DNA of 64,000 nt from assembly GCA_951799425.1 (NCBI GenBank), contig OX637395.1:11882451-11946450 (forward strand), written 5' to 3'. This DNA comes from Ilex aquifolium (taxonomy: Eukaryota; Streptophyta; Magnoliopsida; Aquifoliales; Aquifoliaceae). This document shows positions 1 to 12,300 of the stretch, one piece after another. The translations under genes and the position numbers were made by a program. Under the pieces are notes generated by a model. The model had not been told where the DNA came from. It worked only from the letters and a program-made list of their open reading frames with translations, and did not search any database. Every line of letters begins with the position of its first letter. Position 1 is the stretch's first letter.

Positions 1-3000
1 AACAAGTTTAAAACTCGGGTCCACATACAACTGATGAGAAATCATTTTTTGGGTGATGCATGGAATCTCTTATGACTTCCAAGAAAATATATATATGTTC
101 CATCTTAGGAGTTTCTCTATAACCATTGTTTCTTATCGTGCCAATGAAGAATCTATCAGGAAAAATCTATGGGGATCCCCTTCATCTATGCTTATGGTTT
201 CCTGGTACTCCACAACACGTTCGGTCAGGCCTGTCATTGGCTCCTCTAGGCCCGGTAGTTCATACTTTGATTGCTATTTCAGACTTGGTTCGGGTGCTTT
301 CTCGACACCCCTAACCTCATCCCTGATACTTTTCCCTTTTATTGATTCATATAAGCAGCTCCTTGTACTAACTTGGTCCCCCTAGATGTTTACGATAACT
401 TTATGAGACAGGAACTTGAGAATTTAATTATAAATGTATGGGACCACTTTTATCTCATGTAGCCATGTACACTTTATTATGGCGCTGTAAACTTAGTCCA
501 ATTCCATTACTAAGAACTTTGTCATGGTTACTACTGGGAAACTTTGTCATGGCTACTACTAGGAACAGGACTAGTAGGGTAACCTTTCCCCTTGGTAGCA
601 CAATTTTTCCACTGAACCTTGCCAGCGAAGTGTAAACTGGATTGTGGTCCTCCTCCTTCAAACATAGTTTCCTAAAGCTTGATCAATCAACACCCTCTTC
701 ATATCGCAATTGAAAATCCTTAGGGTAAGGATTAGAGCATCATTGTGAGGGTGGTGGATCCTCATCAAGTCCTTGTTTAAGAAACTAATCAGTCCATCCA
801 ACCAATCAGTGTGGGGTTTCTTGTAAATCGGCTTGTTGACCCATCAACCAGATAAATTTCTCTAATCTGTGAAGCCTTCTGAATTTAGGCTCGAATAGCC
901 TTATTGGTCCCTATATTCGGGTCTGTAGTGGCATGAATCACATCTATCATGCTAGTGGGGCCTTGTGCTTGACCCTAAGTCTCTTCCTTTTTGTCGGTCG
1001 CCTTTATTTTGGTCTTTCCTTCATCAATGAGCAAGATGGTCGACTTGGACTAGTTCTTCCAGGTGTTGCTTCAATGCTCTAAAATTCTATGTTATGTGTC
1101 CAATATCTTGATGATAGGAACACTTGAGATTTGGATTCTTTTTCCCTGGATCTTTAGCTAATTTGGTGGGCTATCAGAAGTAGGGTTTCCCCTAATTGAG
1201 GTAAAATCTTGTAAATTGGTTCCTTGAAAATCGTGTTTACGTTAGAGAATGACGAACATAACGGGTAACCCTCTTTCTCCTTACTCTTTATTGTTGAGTG
1301 TGACTGGATCTGCCTTTCCTTGTCGTTTGTCTTTCTGCTCGACTATTCCTTTTGGAACTTTTTTCCAAGTTCGTCATTTACTTTTAGCAAACTTCTTTAC
1401 CCTAGCCATCAATTCCTCCATATCGAGGGCAGGGTATCTAGTTAGTGACTGGTACAATGGGTTTTCCTTTGACAACCTGATCTTGGATGATGCAATAATA
1501 ATCTCAGAGTTGTAGTTTTCTATCTCATTCATCCTTTCTCTGTAACGATGAGTATACTTTCTCAATGTTTTCTCTTGTTTTTTCTCTAAAGAAAGCAGTA
1601 CTCCAATATCCTTTGGGTGTTTGCTATTGGTGATAAACCGAGCAGAAAACTACTCGGCTAGTTGCATTCAACTGTTAATCAAATTTCTCAAAAATTGGAC
1701 ATACCACTTCATGGCTAACTCTCCAAGACTGCTCGGGAATATAGCACACATCAATGTGTTGTCCCTCCTCTAGACTTCCATAAGTTGCCTATAATGACGT
1801 AAATGGGCAGAGGGGCCCATCTTACCATTGTAGAGCTTGAAGTTTCATCACAAACTTTCTAGGTTTCCTCACTTCCTCTATCCAAGGAGCGAAGGGGGAC
1901 ACCTCGACTCCCCCTGAATACTTCCCTTGTGGCCCTCCTAGCCAATTCCAGGGCAGTTTTCTATTCTGGATGCTTTAAACAATTGTCAAGTTCCTTGGTT
2001 ATAAAGCACCTCCAACTATCTTCCTGGTCCTCCATCCGAGTAGATTTTTCATCTCCCGTGTCTTTTGTATGTGTCGTCTCTACACCTACCCCTGCATTTG
2101 GCAAGGATGCATCTACGATCAGTGTAGGGGAATGTTCCTTTAATGTTGGTCCCTTGATGGTCGGATCCTTTAGGGACCTCTCGGTATTGTAATCTCCTCA
2201 TAACTTATTTTAGTTGTTCGTTCTCCCATCTTAGCCTTTCCTCCTCATCTGGGGACCTTTGCAACATGATGTCTCACGCGTCTAACTAGTCCTGGAAGGA
2301 CCTTATTAGTTTCATAAAGGTTGAGACCTCCCCGTCTATTTGGGGAACATTGTCCTGGGAGTTTAGGAGGCCTAGGGGATGTGTTCTTCCAATCTTTTTG
2401 GTCTTTGCTTGAACTTCTGGTGTTTCTGCCCCTCACATCACTATCCGAGGGCAAAGACACACGATGGTTATGCTTTAGGTCGTACTCATCAGATTTTTGG
2501 CTATTCTATGGTAATCTTATCATGCTCTGTAGGTTTTACATGGCTAAATTAGTTTCTCGTTTTCTACAAATTGCGTCAAATTGTACGATAAAAAAAAAAC
2601 TCTCACATTTAATTAACGATGATGTGGAAATTGAGTGATCGATTTCAAAAGAAACGAAAAAAATGCACATCTTCCTGCAATGCAAACAAACTGCTAGGGA
2701 CCAAGGCTTGACCGACCGGATGCACTCCGATGCTTAAGTCAATAGGTTCTGAGATCAAGCAATCAAATTGTAGGGAAAAAAGTGTTTACCGTAAGACTTA
2801 AGCGTATCCTATATTTATAGGAATGTCTTTCCGACCAAGTTGGGTTTAGAATCTTGGTAGTAGTAAGGTGGTACACCACGAACCTAACCAGCTTCACTTC
2901 AATCAATTTCGTAGTCAAATTTTTCTTTCAATATTTACTGGTCAGTTTTATAGGTCACATATTTACAATGTGCACCTTAATCAATGCTAAATCCTTATCC

Positions 3001-3415
3001 CATCAACTGCCTCGAGTTTTTAGGGATAGTCTAGCAATCTATTATGTTCGAATAGGTCTTCATCACTGTTAAATAGAGTTAAATTCTCTCGTAGTATCTT
3101 TTTCTGAGCATACTTCATTAGGCTTTACTCGACACACACTTTACTGCTTAGGAATGCTAATCCACCAAGCAAACCACCTTTCAATTGATTTCGGTTGTGG
3201 TTAGGTCTTATCCAATTTGCTCGGCTTAACCCAAATCTATTCAGCTGATCTACAATTTGTGCGATTGAGGTATTGTCATTTCAAACGACTTTTTTCAACA
3301 TATGCCAATTGTCACGTGACTTTGTCCGGTTGTCAAATCATGACCAGAAATATTCTGAACCACTTCACTTATCAACCGATACAATTCAACATCGAAGAGT
3401 GTTAGTGCGTGTTCA
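1..3415 (-). mobile_element. Ty3/gypsy (Tat-like) fossil: LTR, gag and start of protease; runs off the left edge
   Basis: Minus-strand translation shows a plant Ty3/gypsy gag. Segments include MRKYTHRYRERMNEIE followed by a PALDMEELMARVKKF stretch near 1375-1565, a CSYHQDIGHITQNF zinc-knuckle-like segment near 1080-1125, and a gag N-terminus near 2245-2460. The stretch at about 660-800 resembles the protease entry (EED..PPSQ type) of the Tat lineage. Upstream of gag, 2690-3415 reads as an LTR. Reverse transcriptase and everything after it would lie left of the window. The element is broken with many breaks and looks old. Lineage is inferred from memory of gag and protease style, so Tat is likely but not certain. 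Confidence 0.72.
2690..3415 (-). repeat. Probable 5' LTR of the minus-strand gypsy fossil
   Basis: This stretch lies directly upstream (on the minus strand) of the gag region. It holds a TATA-like TCCTATAAATATAGG on the minus strand near 2808-2822. The minus strand begins TGTTGAACACGCACTAAC at about 3415. The lower boundary is a guess because no clear primer-binding site was found. Confidence 0.45.
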
Positions 3416-4354
3416 ACACTAGTATAGTAATAGTTTCTCAAATTAATATATGAACTTTGTGGTCTTTTTTATTTTTTTTGCTAATGTATTTTAAGGTAGA
3501 TATTTCAAAAAATTAATCAGTACACTAGATAATTATGTTATGTCAATATCTGTGTATAAATAATAGCAAATTAAGGGACCTTGTATGAAAACTGTTATCC
3601 CCAATATTGGAGTGGTATTGTGAGCACCCACGTCTCTTATTGTCTGTCTAATATGCAATGCTCCTGTACTTCCAAATTTATTTCTTTTCTTTTGTAGATA
3701 TAAACTATAAATTAGCAGCTCTGCAATTAACTTTTATGTTCTAATTTTTGTATTTTAAATAATACAAATGTAGAATTACTTTTATCATTCTATGACTCTT
3801 TATAATAATGTATCTAACTTTGAAGTGCATGGTTAGATGAAAGTGAAGAAGGGATGAATAAACAAAATTGAGAAAAAAAAAATGATGAGTTGTATATCTG
3901 ATCCGAAATTCAAACCACCATAACTCTGCATATATCCTGTTAATGGATCAAATTAAATTTGACTCGAATATTTGACTATTTTCATTCTCACAATCTATAT
4001 TAGGGTCTATTAAAAGTTAGAATCCGATACGAAATTTGAACTAATCCAAGTAATTCAAAATTGGATCATACTTGGATTGGATACTAATGTATCTAATTTT
4101 GAGTTTGGGAAATAAGATATAAGACATTTAGATTCAAAAATATCAATTTATATTCGATTAGTCGAATTTTATTTCATTCAAATTTGAAAGAAAAAGATAT
4201 TCATTAATTGGCAAGTCTAATACAGACAAGTAGAATTTCAGATATTTAAATGTACATAAAAATATAATTTTCAAATAAAAAATAAAAGATACAAATACAA
4301 TTTATACTTACATGAGAAAAAGAAAATTGGAACCCAATATACAATTGATAAAAG
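3416..4354. other. AT-rich intergenic sequence, no gene seen
   Basis: This is non-coding, strongly AT-rich sequence. Around 3900-4170 it has repeated GGATCAAATTAAATTTGACTCGAATA-like wording typical of degenerate plant MITEs, but no clean terminal repeats could be fixed. It ends at the fold-back MITE. Confidence 0.5.
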
Positions 4355-4657
4355 GAAGAATCACACTTTATACTTTAAAAGATTTAAAAAAAATTATTTT
4401 GTACACTCAAAAATTAAATTTTTTATATTACACCATCTATATATTAAAAGTGTTGCAATGTGACCATTCTCTTAACTTTCATGGCTCATTCCGTTAAAAA
4501 CTATTACATTGATGTTGACAGAATGAACAAAAAAAGCTAATGAAAGAGTCACCTTGAAATACTTTTAATATATTGAGGATGTAATATAAAAAATCTAATC
4601 TTTTAGGGTGTAAATTGAAAATTCTTAGCTATTTTGGGGGAAAAAGTGCAATTTTCC
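4355..4657. mobile_element. Fold-back MITE, copy A
   Basis: The two halves are inverted copies of each other. The left end reads AATCACACTTTATACTTTAAAAG. The reverse complement of the right end reads AAAATTGCACTTTTTCCCCC and continues into AATTTTCAATTTACACCC. Inner blocks also pair, for example TATATTAAAAGT...ACTTTTAATATA and AATGTGACC...GGATGTAAT-like blocks. A related copy lies at 40715-40957, inside the beta-glucosidase gene. The TIR style suggests a Mutator-like non-autonomous family. No certain target duplication was seen. Confidence 0.6.
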
Positions 4658-4928
4658 CAAAATAAAACTTGGTTGTTTTAAAATACATAAACTTAATTTT
4701 TTTTTTTGTGTAGGAAAGTAAGACTTATTTGAAAAATTGGCATATATCTTTTCTATCAACCATACCTGGTCAAATACCAACGTGTCGGTTTCCCATTACA
4801 TGGTGCCCGAACCAAGCAGACCCGATATAAACGGCTATTGTGTCAACGGTCATACTGGTTTTTCGAGCAATGTTCCCGTTTCCCGCCATAGGCGAAGAGT
4901 AGTGAAATATAGAAAGACACAGAGAGCG

Positions 4929-4932
<4 letters not shown>

Positions 4933-4969
<37 letters not shown>

Positions 4970-5018
4970 GAAAGAGAAGGAAAAGGGTGTAATTGTGTCA
5001 AAGAAAGTTGAGAGGAAA
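4933..5018 (+). promoter_or_regulatory. GA-repeat 5' leader of the Alba-like gene
   Basis: A (GA)n tract at about 4935-4960, followed by AAAGAGAGAAAG wording, runs into the ATG at 5019. A complementary (CT)n tract lies just after the exon 1 donor (about 5149-5171). In the pre-mRNA the two tracts could pair and loop out exon 1. Plant 5' leaders are often GA/CT-rich, so this may carry no special function. Confidence 0.55.
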
Positions 5019-8000
5019 ATGACGATGGAAACGGTTGCAGTTGCGGTTTCAGGAGCAACAATCCCTGAAATGCACAAGAAGAACAGAATTCAGGTGTCCA
5101 ACACCAAGAAACCCCTCTTCTTTTACGTCAATCTCGCCAAGGTAACCTCCTCTCTCTCTCTCTCTCTCTCGGTAATTTGGGTTTCCTCATTATTGTAGAA
5201 TGATGTTGTTTCTGTTTTTTTTTTTGTGCTAATTGAATGGAGTTTTACAGGCTTGATTATTTAGTTTTTCGTTATCTATCTATACATTTTCACATGTGGT
5301 ATTTGAATCTGGATAGGAGAGCACTGCAAGTTTAGGTACTTGATTCGATTTTGAAAGGAAAAACGATCTAGAGCTAGAATGGCCAGTTTAGGTGTTGAGG
5401 GCGCTTTTGTTGGACCCAAGTTTTTCTTAGTTTGGTTAGAGTGAAAATCTAGGAAATGCAAGAAATACAGTTTATATGTAGTAAATACATATTCGATTAT
5501 ATTGATCTTTTTATGGAGGCTGAAGTTTAATGTGTGTACAATATCTCCCCCTCTATCCCTCTCCCTCGTTTTTTGTTTTATTTCTTTTCTCTGCTTAGTA
5601 CATTGTTCTTTCTGGCTCCCATCTAGCTCAAAAAGTAAGTTTATCGCTTGTTTTTGTCAGTGTAAGATGAACATAAATAATTATGATGGAAACTTAAGCA
5701 CTTACTCGCAAGCATCTTGCTGCTATGTCAATGGAGCCTTAAAATCTAGGCCCTTTTTGAGATAATTTTGAGTTTGACTTTTGAATCTTGGGTTAACGTG
5801 TGGTTCTGTCAATCGAATTTGGTTATTTTCCCCTTTCCATTTTGTCCTAAGCAAAAAAATAAACGAAAAAGATGAAAATAAAAAGAAGGAAAAAGTGGTG
5901 AAACTTCTTTTACAGTCTTTTTTCTTTTTATGCCTGATTGTTGCAGATAAGTAACCAAAATTTTAAACTTTTGATTTAACCTTAAAGAAAAATCTATGCT
6001 TCTTGTCCGGTAAATTTTGTTTAATTTCCTCTCAGTTGGCTGAACTGGTAGTCATTTTTTTGCTTGGGAAATATGCATTGTTTCTTTTGAAAGATATTAG
6101 ATCATATTCAATTTTTAAATTCTGAGATGCAAGAAGTGCTTGTATCATATGCATGTATGTACATGCTTATATGAGTTTGAAGGGAGCTACAATTCAATGT
6201 CAGCATTGATGTTCGTCACCTGCTCTTTAGGGGTAAAGGAAACCCAGTGACCAAAATTATGGTTTGACAATGGGATCTTGACACAACTGTCTTAATTTGA
6301 CAAAACAACTTTAAGTTTCACCCTGCCATACTGTCGTTCGGTTTAACACGATTTTTCAAGCTCATTTTAGTTGGATTTTTACAATGGTCCTTCGTAGATG
6401 GGAACATTTATGAGTGGCTTTCACTCAGATGAAGGATTTTGCTTATTTTTTCAGCCGAATAAGCCAAAAATGGTCTTAGATTATATTTATAATAATTTCC
6501 TCCGGTGCATAGCTGCAGGATTTCAATTGCAAAACTTTTATGATATTTTTGTTTTCATTTTTTCATTTTTCTTCTTTTCTAGCTAGGATAGAATTGCATT
6601 CTACACCGTTAAGAACTATAGAGGCATTCTTCATTAATGAACTATAGTAGTTGTAGCATCGGTTCTTCCAAATTTCTAATATATATTTGTTGTCTGCCTA
6701 GAAATAGAAGCCCAACCCTCACTCATTGTGCTCAATCTAGTTCGAATCCTTGAGCAGCCTGAGATGTAAAGCTCTAGTTTGTAACTGTGGAAACATTGAA
6801 TCCTTATTGATGTCTGCCATGTGAGCCACACTACTCCTTTTCTGCTAAAGGGTTGCCTTGGTGAGGAGTTTTGACTTCTTATAAGTGAACCAGTCTTTTG
6901 TATTTTACACGGTATTTGGAACCTCTCTAGTACAATCTGAAGACATACATGTATATAATTGAAAGCATTAAGGAAAGTAATGGACAGTAACTCATGGATT
7001 CCTCCTCAGTCCAGACACTCCATATATTGCCTTGATCTTGCTAATTTGACAAAGATATTGTCAAGGCTTAGAACTTTTGGTAAATTCAGGCCAAACTGAA
7101 ACAGTTGAATCTCTTTCTGTATCTTGTCATTGCATACATCTTGGACATCTTTCAAGTCTGATTTTTGTTTTGAATGTATTCCTTTTTTACCGCAGAGGTA
7201 CATACAGCAGCACAATGAGGTTGAGCTTTCTGCTTTGGGCATGGGTACTTATCTTGAATATTCTTTTATCATCGTTCTCCCTTTCACTGCTCATGTGATA
7301 ATGAAATGAGAGACTGGTTTGTTGATGGTCATGCACTTGTATTGCCTTCATCATGGTACTCAATAATTTAGAAGAGCTCACAAAACAACACATATCCTGG
7401 CAAGGGCAATATAACCCTATAATACGATGCTTGGAAATCAATCCTATTCTTTTGATTTTCACTCGTTGACCTGAATCTTTACCCTGAGTAGGATGTGAAT
7501 AAGGATAGTGAACTGGAATATTAAACTCTTGGGTGTGCATTGTTTTATTATTTTCCTAAAATACTGAAACTAGTTCAGCGCTTTATGATGCAATGCTAAG
7601 TAGAATGAAATGATGATGTATTTTCCAATCAAAAGCCTCATATTGCTACTCCCTGCAGACATGAAAACAACTTGGATATAAATGTTTATTTACTTGTCTC
7701 AAAAAATATCCGAAAATAATATTTGTTGCACTGAAGAGATTTAAAGTAGAAATACCCCAAGTTCACTACAGTTTTCTGGTAAATTTTCGAGGCAATGTGC
7801 ACTATGCAATGTTCCACAAGTTTCACAATCTGTAGTGTGAATTTGAGGCATTGTGAACAGGGCGGCCATACCCGACAGTTCAAAAAAAAAAAAAAACAGG
7901 GCCATATCTGCTGAAAATTTACCCCAGTAGGATCTTTTTCGAATTGAAAATTGTGAGATCACATTTCCCGAGTAATACAAAAGTCAGGTCAACCTGTAAG

Positions 8001-9035
8001 AGAATGTTTAACTTAAGAGTTAAAAGATGGTTGCTTTAAGATTCTTGTACATTTTACCGATATTCCTACTAAATGATCCCCCCGGCCATTTGCTTTTGAT
8101 ATACCTTAAATTATCCAAACATGAAGCTCCACCTGTGTGAACATTTAGGAGATGGTTATGTTTAACATATGATTATCATACATGATACCAATGTTCCTGC
8201 CAATTGATCCATCTCTCTGCATTTGAATGGATTCAATAATAATAGTACTATATACATAAATGTATGTGTCTATATATATGTGAACATAGGCTGTGATTAT
8301 TGTTGTCATGAGAAACTATTGGCCAACACACTAGACGAGCAGTATTTTAATACTTTAGGAAGTATGGATCGTTTCTGCACATTGTTTATGGATTCAATGT
8401 TTAGTGTACAAAATGAAGCTTTAAATTGATTTTCCTTTCAAGCAGAATCCTCTCTCCTCTGCATACATATGTCAATTCGTTTCAGTGGCATTGTAAACAG
8501 CTATGTTATCACTGTAGCACTTGCTGACATGCTTCACATACATCATTGCAGCAATCACTACAGTCGTTACAATAGCTGAGATACTAAAGAATAATGGATT
8601 AGCTACTGAGAAGAGTAAGTAATTTCCCCTCTGGGTTTTTATCAGTATCATACATACATGATGTGCATGAGGTGTCATGAAGGAAAATAGGATAGGGTGA
8701 ACACGTCTTCATTACTTTGTAAAATAATAATTCAAGCTAATGGTTGTGGGATTCAAACAGAGATTTTGACGTCTACGGTTGGCATGAAAGATGAAAACAA
8801 GGGCCGACTGGTGCAGAAAGCCAGGGTAAGCACTCATTTAGTAAATCAAGTGTAATCATAAACGAGTTTAACTTAAAATCCACCTCTTTCTCCAGTTTCT
8901 TTACTCTCCTTTTTGTCACTGGCTTGTCAGATTGAGATTGTCCTGGGGAAGACTGAAAAGTTTGACACACTGGTAACTCCTACCACCACAGAACCTGAGG
9001 TGACTGCCAATGACAAGGATGAAAGCAAGCAGTAG
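5019..9035 (+). CDS. Alba-domain DNA/RNA-binding protein, At2g34160-like (complete, 5 exons)
   Basis: The exons are 5019-5141, 7196-7244, 8552-8614, 8761-8825 and 8931-9035. They total 405 nt and encode 134 aa, and all introns are GT-AG. The protein reads MTMETVAVAVSGATIPEMHK, then the Alba core from about residue 20. That core holds NRIQVSNTKKPLFFYVNLAK, RYIQQHNEVELSALGMAITT, VVTIAEILKNNGLATEKKIL and an IEIVLGKTEKFD strand, followed by an acidic, probably disordered tail to residue 134. Small plant Alba proteins of this length bind DNA or RNA in nucleus and cytoplasm. The start is the first ATG after the GA-rich leader and is in frame with the conserved N-terminal exon. Exon phases join without a break, so the gene looks functional. 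Intron 1 is about 2.05 kb and shows no recognisable insertion. Family membership is certain from the sequence; the precise role is inferred. Confidence 0.93.
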
Positions 9036-9773
9036 CATCATTTGAAATTCCATGTCTTTGCCTGTTGTTTAAATTCTTTCTTACAGCATCTGAGTACAGA
9101 TAAAAAGGAGAGCACCGTTGCTAATATGTATTATCATTATTATAATTATTACTATTCTTTTGTGTCAGTTACATATTAGCAAGACAACCCATTATATGGT
9201 GTTGTAGGAATGTTGTAGCTGTAAGCTGTAAAATTCTTCCTGGAAAGTCTCTGGGAGTTCAAACTTGTACCTTTTCAAACTCACTGGACAGATACGAATA
9301 CAATTGAATCATAAATGTGGAAGAAGATTTTACAAGTAATATTCAATTGTCTTGGGAAATTGTTTTGAGGATTTGGTCATAGTTATGGTTTGTCATGTTT
9401 TATGTAATTTATTTCCTATTCTGATTATTTTCTTCACTTCATAGAAAGAGTGATAGCAGAAATATGGAAAATTGATAGATATTGCTTTGATTTATTGTTA
9501 TTGCCAACAAGAATCTTACTTTGAAGGGTTTTGGAATTTGAAATGCGATGTTGCATTAAAGAGGTGGAATATGGAATTAATTTTTTTTTGGTAGAAAGCA
9601 CGTCGTAGAATATTGATACTAGAACTCATGACACTTTTTTAAAATTTAATTTTTGTTTATTTTATCTCGGAAGAAATGTTTTCATTACGAAATAAAAAAA
9701 AACTTTTGAAAAAATAATTTGAAGAGAGGTAAGAAAGAATTAACAAAATAACATGCATAACATAGATTCTATA
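9036..9773. other. 3' flank of the Alba-like gene, no further gene
   Basis: AT-rich sequence follows the stop codon. It is the likely 3' UTR and downstream DNA. No coding signal or clear repeat was seen. Confidence 0.5.
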
Positions 9774-9924
9774 ATATGTCTAAAGTAACTAATGGACATT
9801 TGGTCAAATAGTATTCTTTGTCTTGTAAAGGGTTTACCTTCTTGAGGTCAAAGGTTCAAGTCCCCCTCCCCCTTCTCCTTCCCTCTCCCCCCAAAAAAAA
9901 AAAAAAAAAAATATGTCTAAAGTA
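9774..9924 (+). mobile_element. tRNA-derived SINE, copy 1, with 14-bp target duplication
   Basis: The body is 9788-9910. It carries an RNA polymerase III B-box GGTTCAAGTCC at 9853-9863. A T/C-rich stretch follows and ends in CCCTCTCCCCCC and then a run of A. It is flanked by the direct repeat ATATGTCTAAAGTA at 9774-9787 and 9911-9924. The second copy at 44174-44341 shares nearly the whole body, including TGGTC.AATAGTATTCTTTG and GTAAAG..TT.CCTTCTTGAGGTCAA. The perfect 14-bp duplication points to a fairly recent LINE-driven insertion. Confidence 0.88.
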
Positions 9925-10978
9925 TATGAAATTATTTCATAAACTAGTACTTCTACAAACCTAAATAAAATTGCAGGGGTGAATAGAATGACTATGCTTT
10001 TTGCTTTTGCTTTGGTCCTCTTGGTCACTTTTTATAAAATCAGTTCATCCAAAGGTAGGGCTGATAATCGAACTAAAGTACTCGAGTTCGGCTCTGGTTC
10101 AGCTTGTTTTGGACTTGTTCAGGCTCAGCTTATTTAGAAAACGAGTCAAACTTGAATAATTTTTTAGATTTGTTTGAAAAAATGAGCTCGACATACTCCG
10201 CTCGAGCTCGTTCTATTATCAGTCTATCCAAATGTACAATTTTCATTTTTCATGGTGTTACTTCCTAATCTATTAAATCTTCAATGTTAGAGAACCAAGA
10301 ACAATTTTGAAAGAACAGTAGGTCGATTAGATAGACGACTGGCTTGTACAATATCCCCTTGTTATTTAGAGATTGTTTTTGCAAATTATCTTTGATATAC
10401 CTTTCTAATTAGTGTCCTACAATGTGTGTGTGTGTGCACACCATCAAGAATGTTACCAAGATAATACAAGTATGATTTAATCTTAAAACAATAGAACTTG
10501 TAATCCTATCACAAGAATCAATTCACAAGTTTCAGTTAAAGAATTTCATACTTCATACATAGAACTTCGTTCAATTGACGCTTGTAAAAGTGTACAAGAA
10601 AGTTCAAGGCAACACAAAAATTTGTAATGGTTTGGGTCCCTTTGGCCTATATTCACTTTTCCAGCAGTCATTATTGGGTCACTCGAATAAATGGGGTTTT
10701 CTCGGATGATCCGAATGACCTTGTGGACTATAACATGTTCGGTTCACTAGCCAATCTAGAAACTACTTTGTCTAGGATATTGAGATATTTTCTACTTACG
10801 ATCTGCCAACTAAACTAACGAAGCCTCCGCAAGTCACTTAGTTGGAGTTTGCAGAAGATTTTTCAACGTTAGCCTAAAACTTATCCGCTAAGAGAGGAGG
10901 GCGATCTTTAGCACAAGGTTAAGGTTGATCCATTTTACAGGGTGATTAGTCAAACGATTTGGTCAACATTGCAAAATG
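9925..10978. other. Intergenic repeat debris
   Basis: A stretch at about 10060-10210 rich in GAGCTCG/CTCGAG wording resembles a degenerate MITE; related wording recurs near 45680-45780. From about 10400, sequence such as TGGTTTGGGTCCC and TTTGGCCTA suggests an old LTR fragment. A block CCCCTTGTT(AT)TTAGAGATT...TGCAAATTAT occurs at 10355-10395 and again at 10979-11018. No gene was seen. Confidence 0.4.
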
Positions 10979-10999
10979 GCCCCTTGTTTAGAGATTATT

Positions 11000-11570
11000 C
11001 ATGCAAATTATTGATCCCAAAAGTTGCACCACTAGAGTGAGATGATCTGGCGATCAACGATAGGTTCCTGCAAAGAAAGTCAAAGACCGAACAGGTTCTG
11101 ATGGTCAACCATCCGATGATAAAGTCAAAACGGATATACTTGACTGAACTGTATTTAGCTGGGAGGAGATTACTTACCAGGTTCATGGCTAGCATGATCC
11201 TTTTACAGGTTGGGCAAATTGTGTCGTTAGAATTCCTCAACTCCTTTTTAAATGAGGCGGCGAGAGAAGTGGAACATTCCCCAAGGGCGTCGCAACTAGT
11301 TTGAACTACTTCTCTGGGATTCGGGCAAGGAAGCTGAAAGGTGGTTGCCAGAGCCCTCTTTTTATGGAGAGCTCATGTGCCAAGCTGGATACCAGGCTTC
11401 ACGTGCCAAGCTCGTTTGCATGTGCTCAGCTTATGACCAATTCATGCTCATCAATTGTCCCCTAGTTCGAACCAGTGGAAGACTTGCATCGTGCATTGAT
11501 TACACTTGCCCATTAGAGACCTAAGGAGTGGAATTATTTGCTTCGTACACGCAGCCGCCAAAGAGCTGTT
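11000..11570 (-). repeat. Probable 3' LTR of the Tat fossil
   Basis: The minus strand has a TATA-like CCATAAAAAGAGGG near 11358-11373. U5-like wording lies below it (AAGTCAAAGACCGAACAGG, CATCCGATGATAAAGTC), similar in style to the LTR at 2690-3415. The ends are not fixed. The partner LTR is absent from the window. Confidence 0.4.
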
Positions 11571-11639
11571 GTGGGCCTAGCATATAAAAGCCCTCCTTCC
11601 TTCGCTCTGGCTCATCTTCGAGAGTTTTCAGAAGTTTGG

Positions 11640-12300
11640 TATGCCTTTGTCTCTTTGTCCTAATCCTATTTTGCTTTGGGTGAGAATAAAGAATGTGAGG
11701 AGGAGCTTCAGTCTCTTCATTCTCAACAATAGGGAAAGGAGGTGGAGCTGATGTCCACTTGGGAGGACGTCATACAGGCAATGAGAGACGCTGAGAAGGC
11801 TTCTAACCACCTTTTTGCTGCTGAGAAGGCTAGAGACAAGGCCCTAAAGCACAAGGAGGAGTTGTTGTCCAGGATGAATAACATCGTGATTGAGCTCTCT
11901 GTGAAGAACAAAGACTTGGAGGACGAGGAAAATAATCTTTCTCAGAAAGTCCTGGAGCTTTCACCCATATTAGAGCAGGAGTAGCTCGAGATTAAGTCTG
12001 CTGGAAAGTCAGTTGTGTCTAAGTACCATGACTCGAAGAAGTTTAAAGAGGACATGCTGGAATACTATATATCTGGGTTTGAGGACTTTAAGAAGCGAGC
12101 CCAAAGGAGGTTCCTAGACTTAGACTTTTCTCACTTCAAACCTGGTGATGACACAACATTAGCAGTTGACGGTGACAAGGGGGAAGGCAATGGCGAGGAG
12201 GCACATAGCATGCCCGTAACAGAAGTGAGGGATGAGCCTACACTGATTGTTACTAGGGACCCTTCTCCTCCGGCTGAAAAAACCCATGGGGGTGATTGCC
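11640..12300 (+). pseudogene. Coiled-coil part of the antisense extra ORF in the Tat fossil
   Basis: The plus strand encodes heptad-rich, charged sequence (AEKASNHLFAAEKARDKALK; KNKDLEDEENNLSQKVLELS). A segment of the kind SKYHDSKKFKEDMLEYYISG and FEDFKKRAQRRFLDLDFSHF follows, a pattern I recall as the C-terminal part of plant PF04195-type transposon proteins. An acidic, proline-rich tail comes next. A plus-strand TATA-like CATATAAAAG at about 11580 precedes it. This is a fossil part of an LTR element and is broken. Confidence 0.6.
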
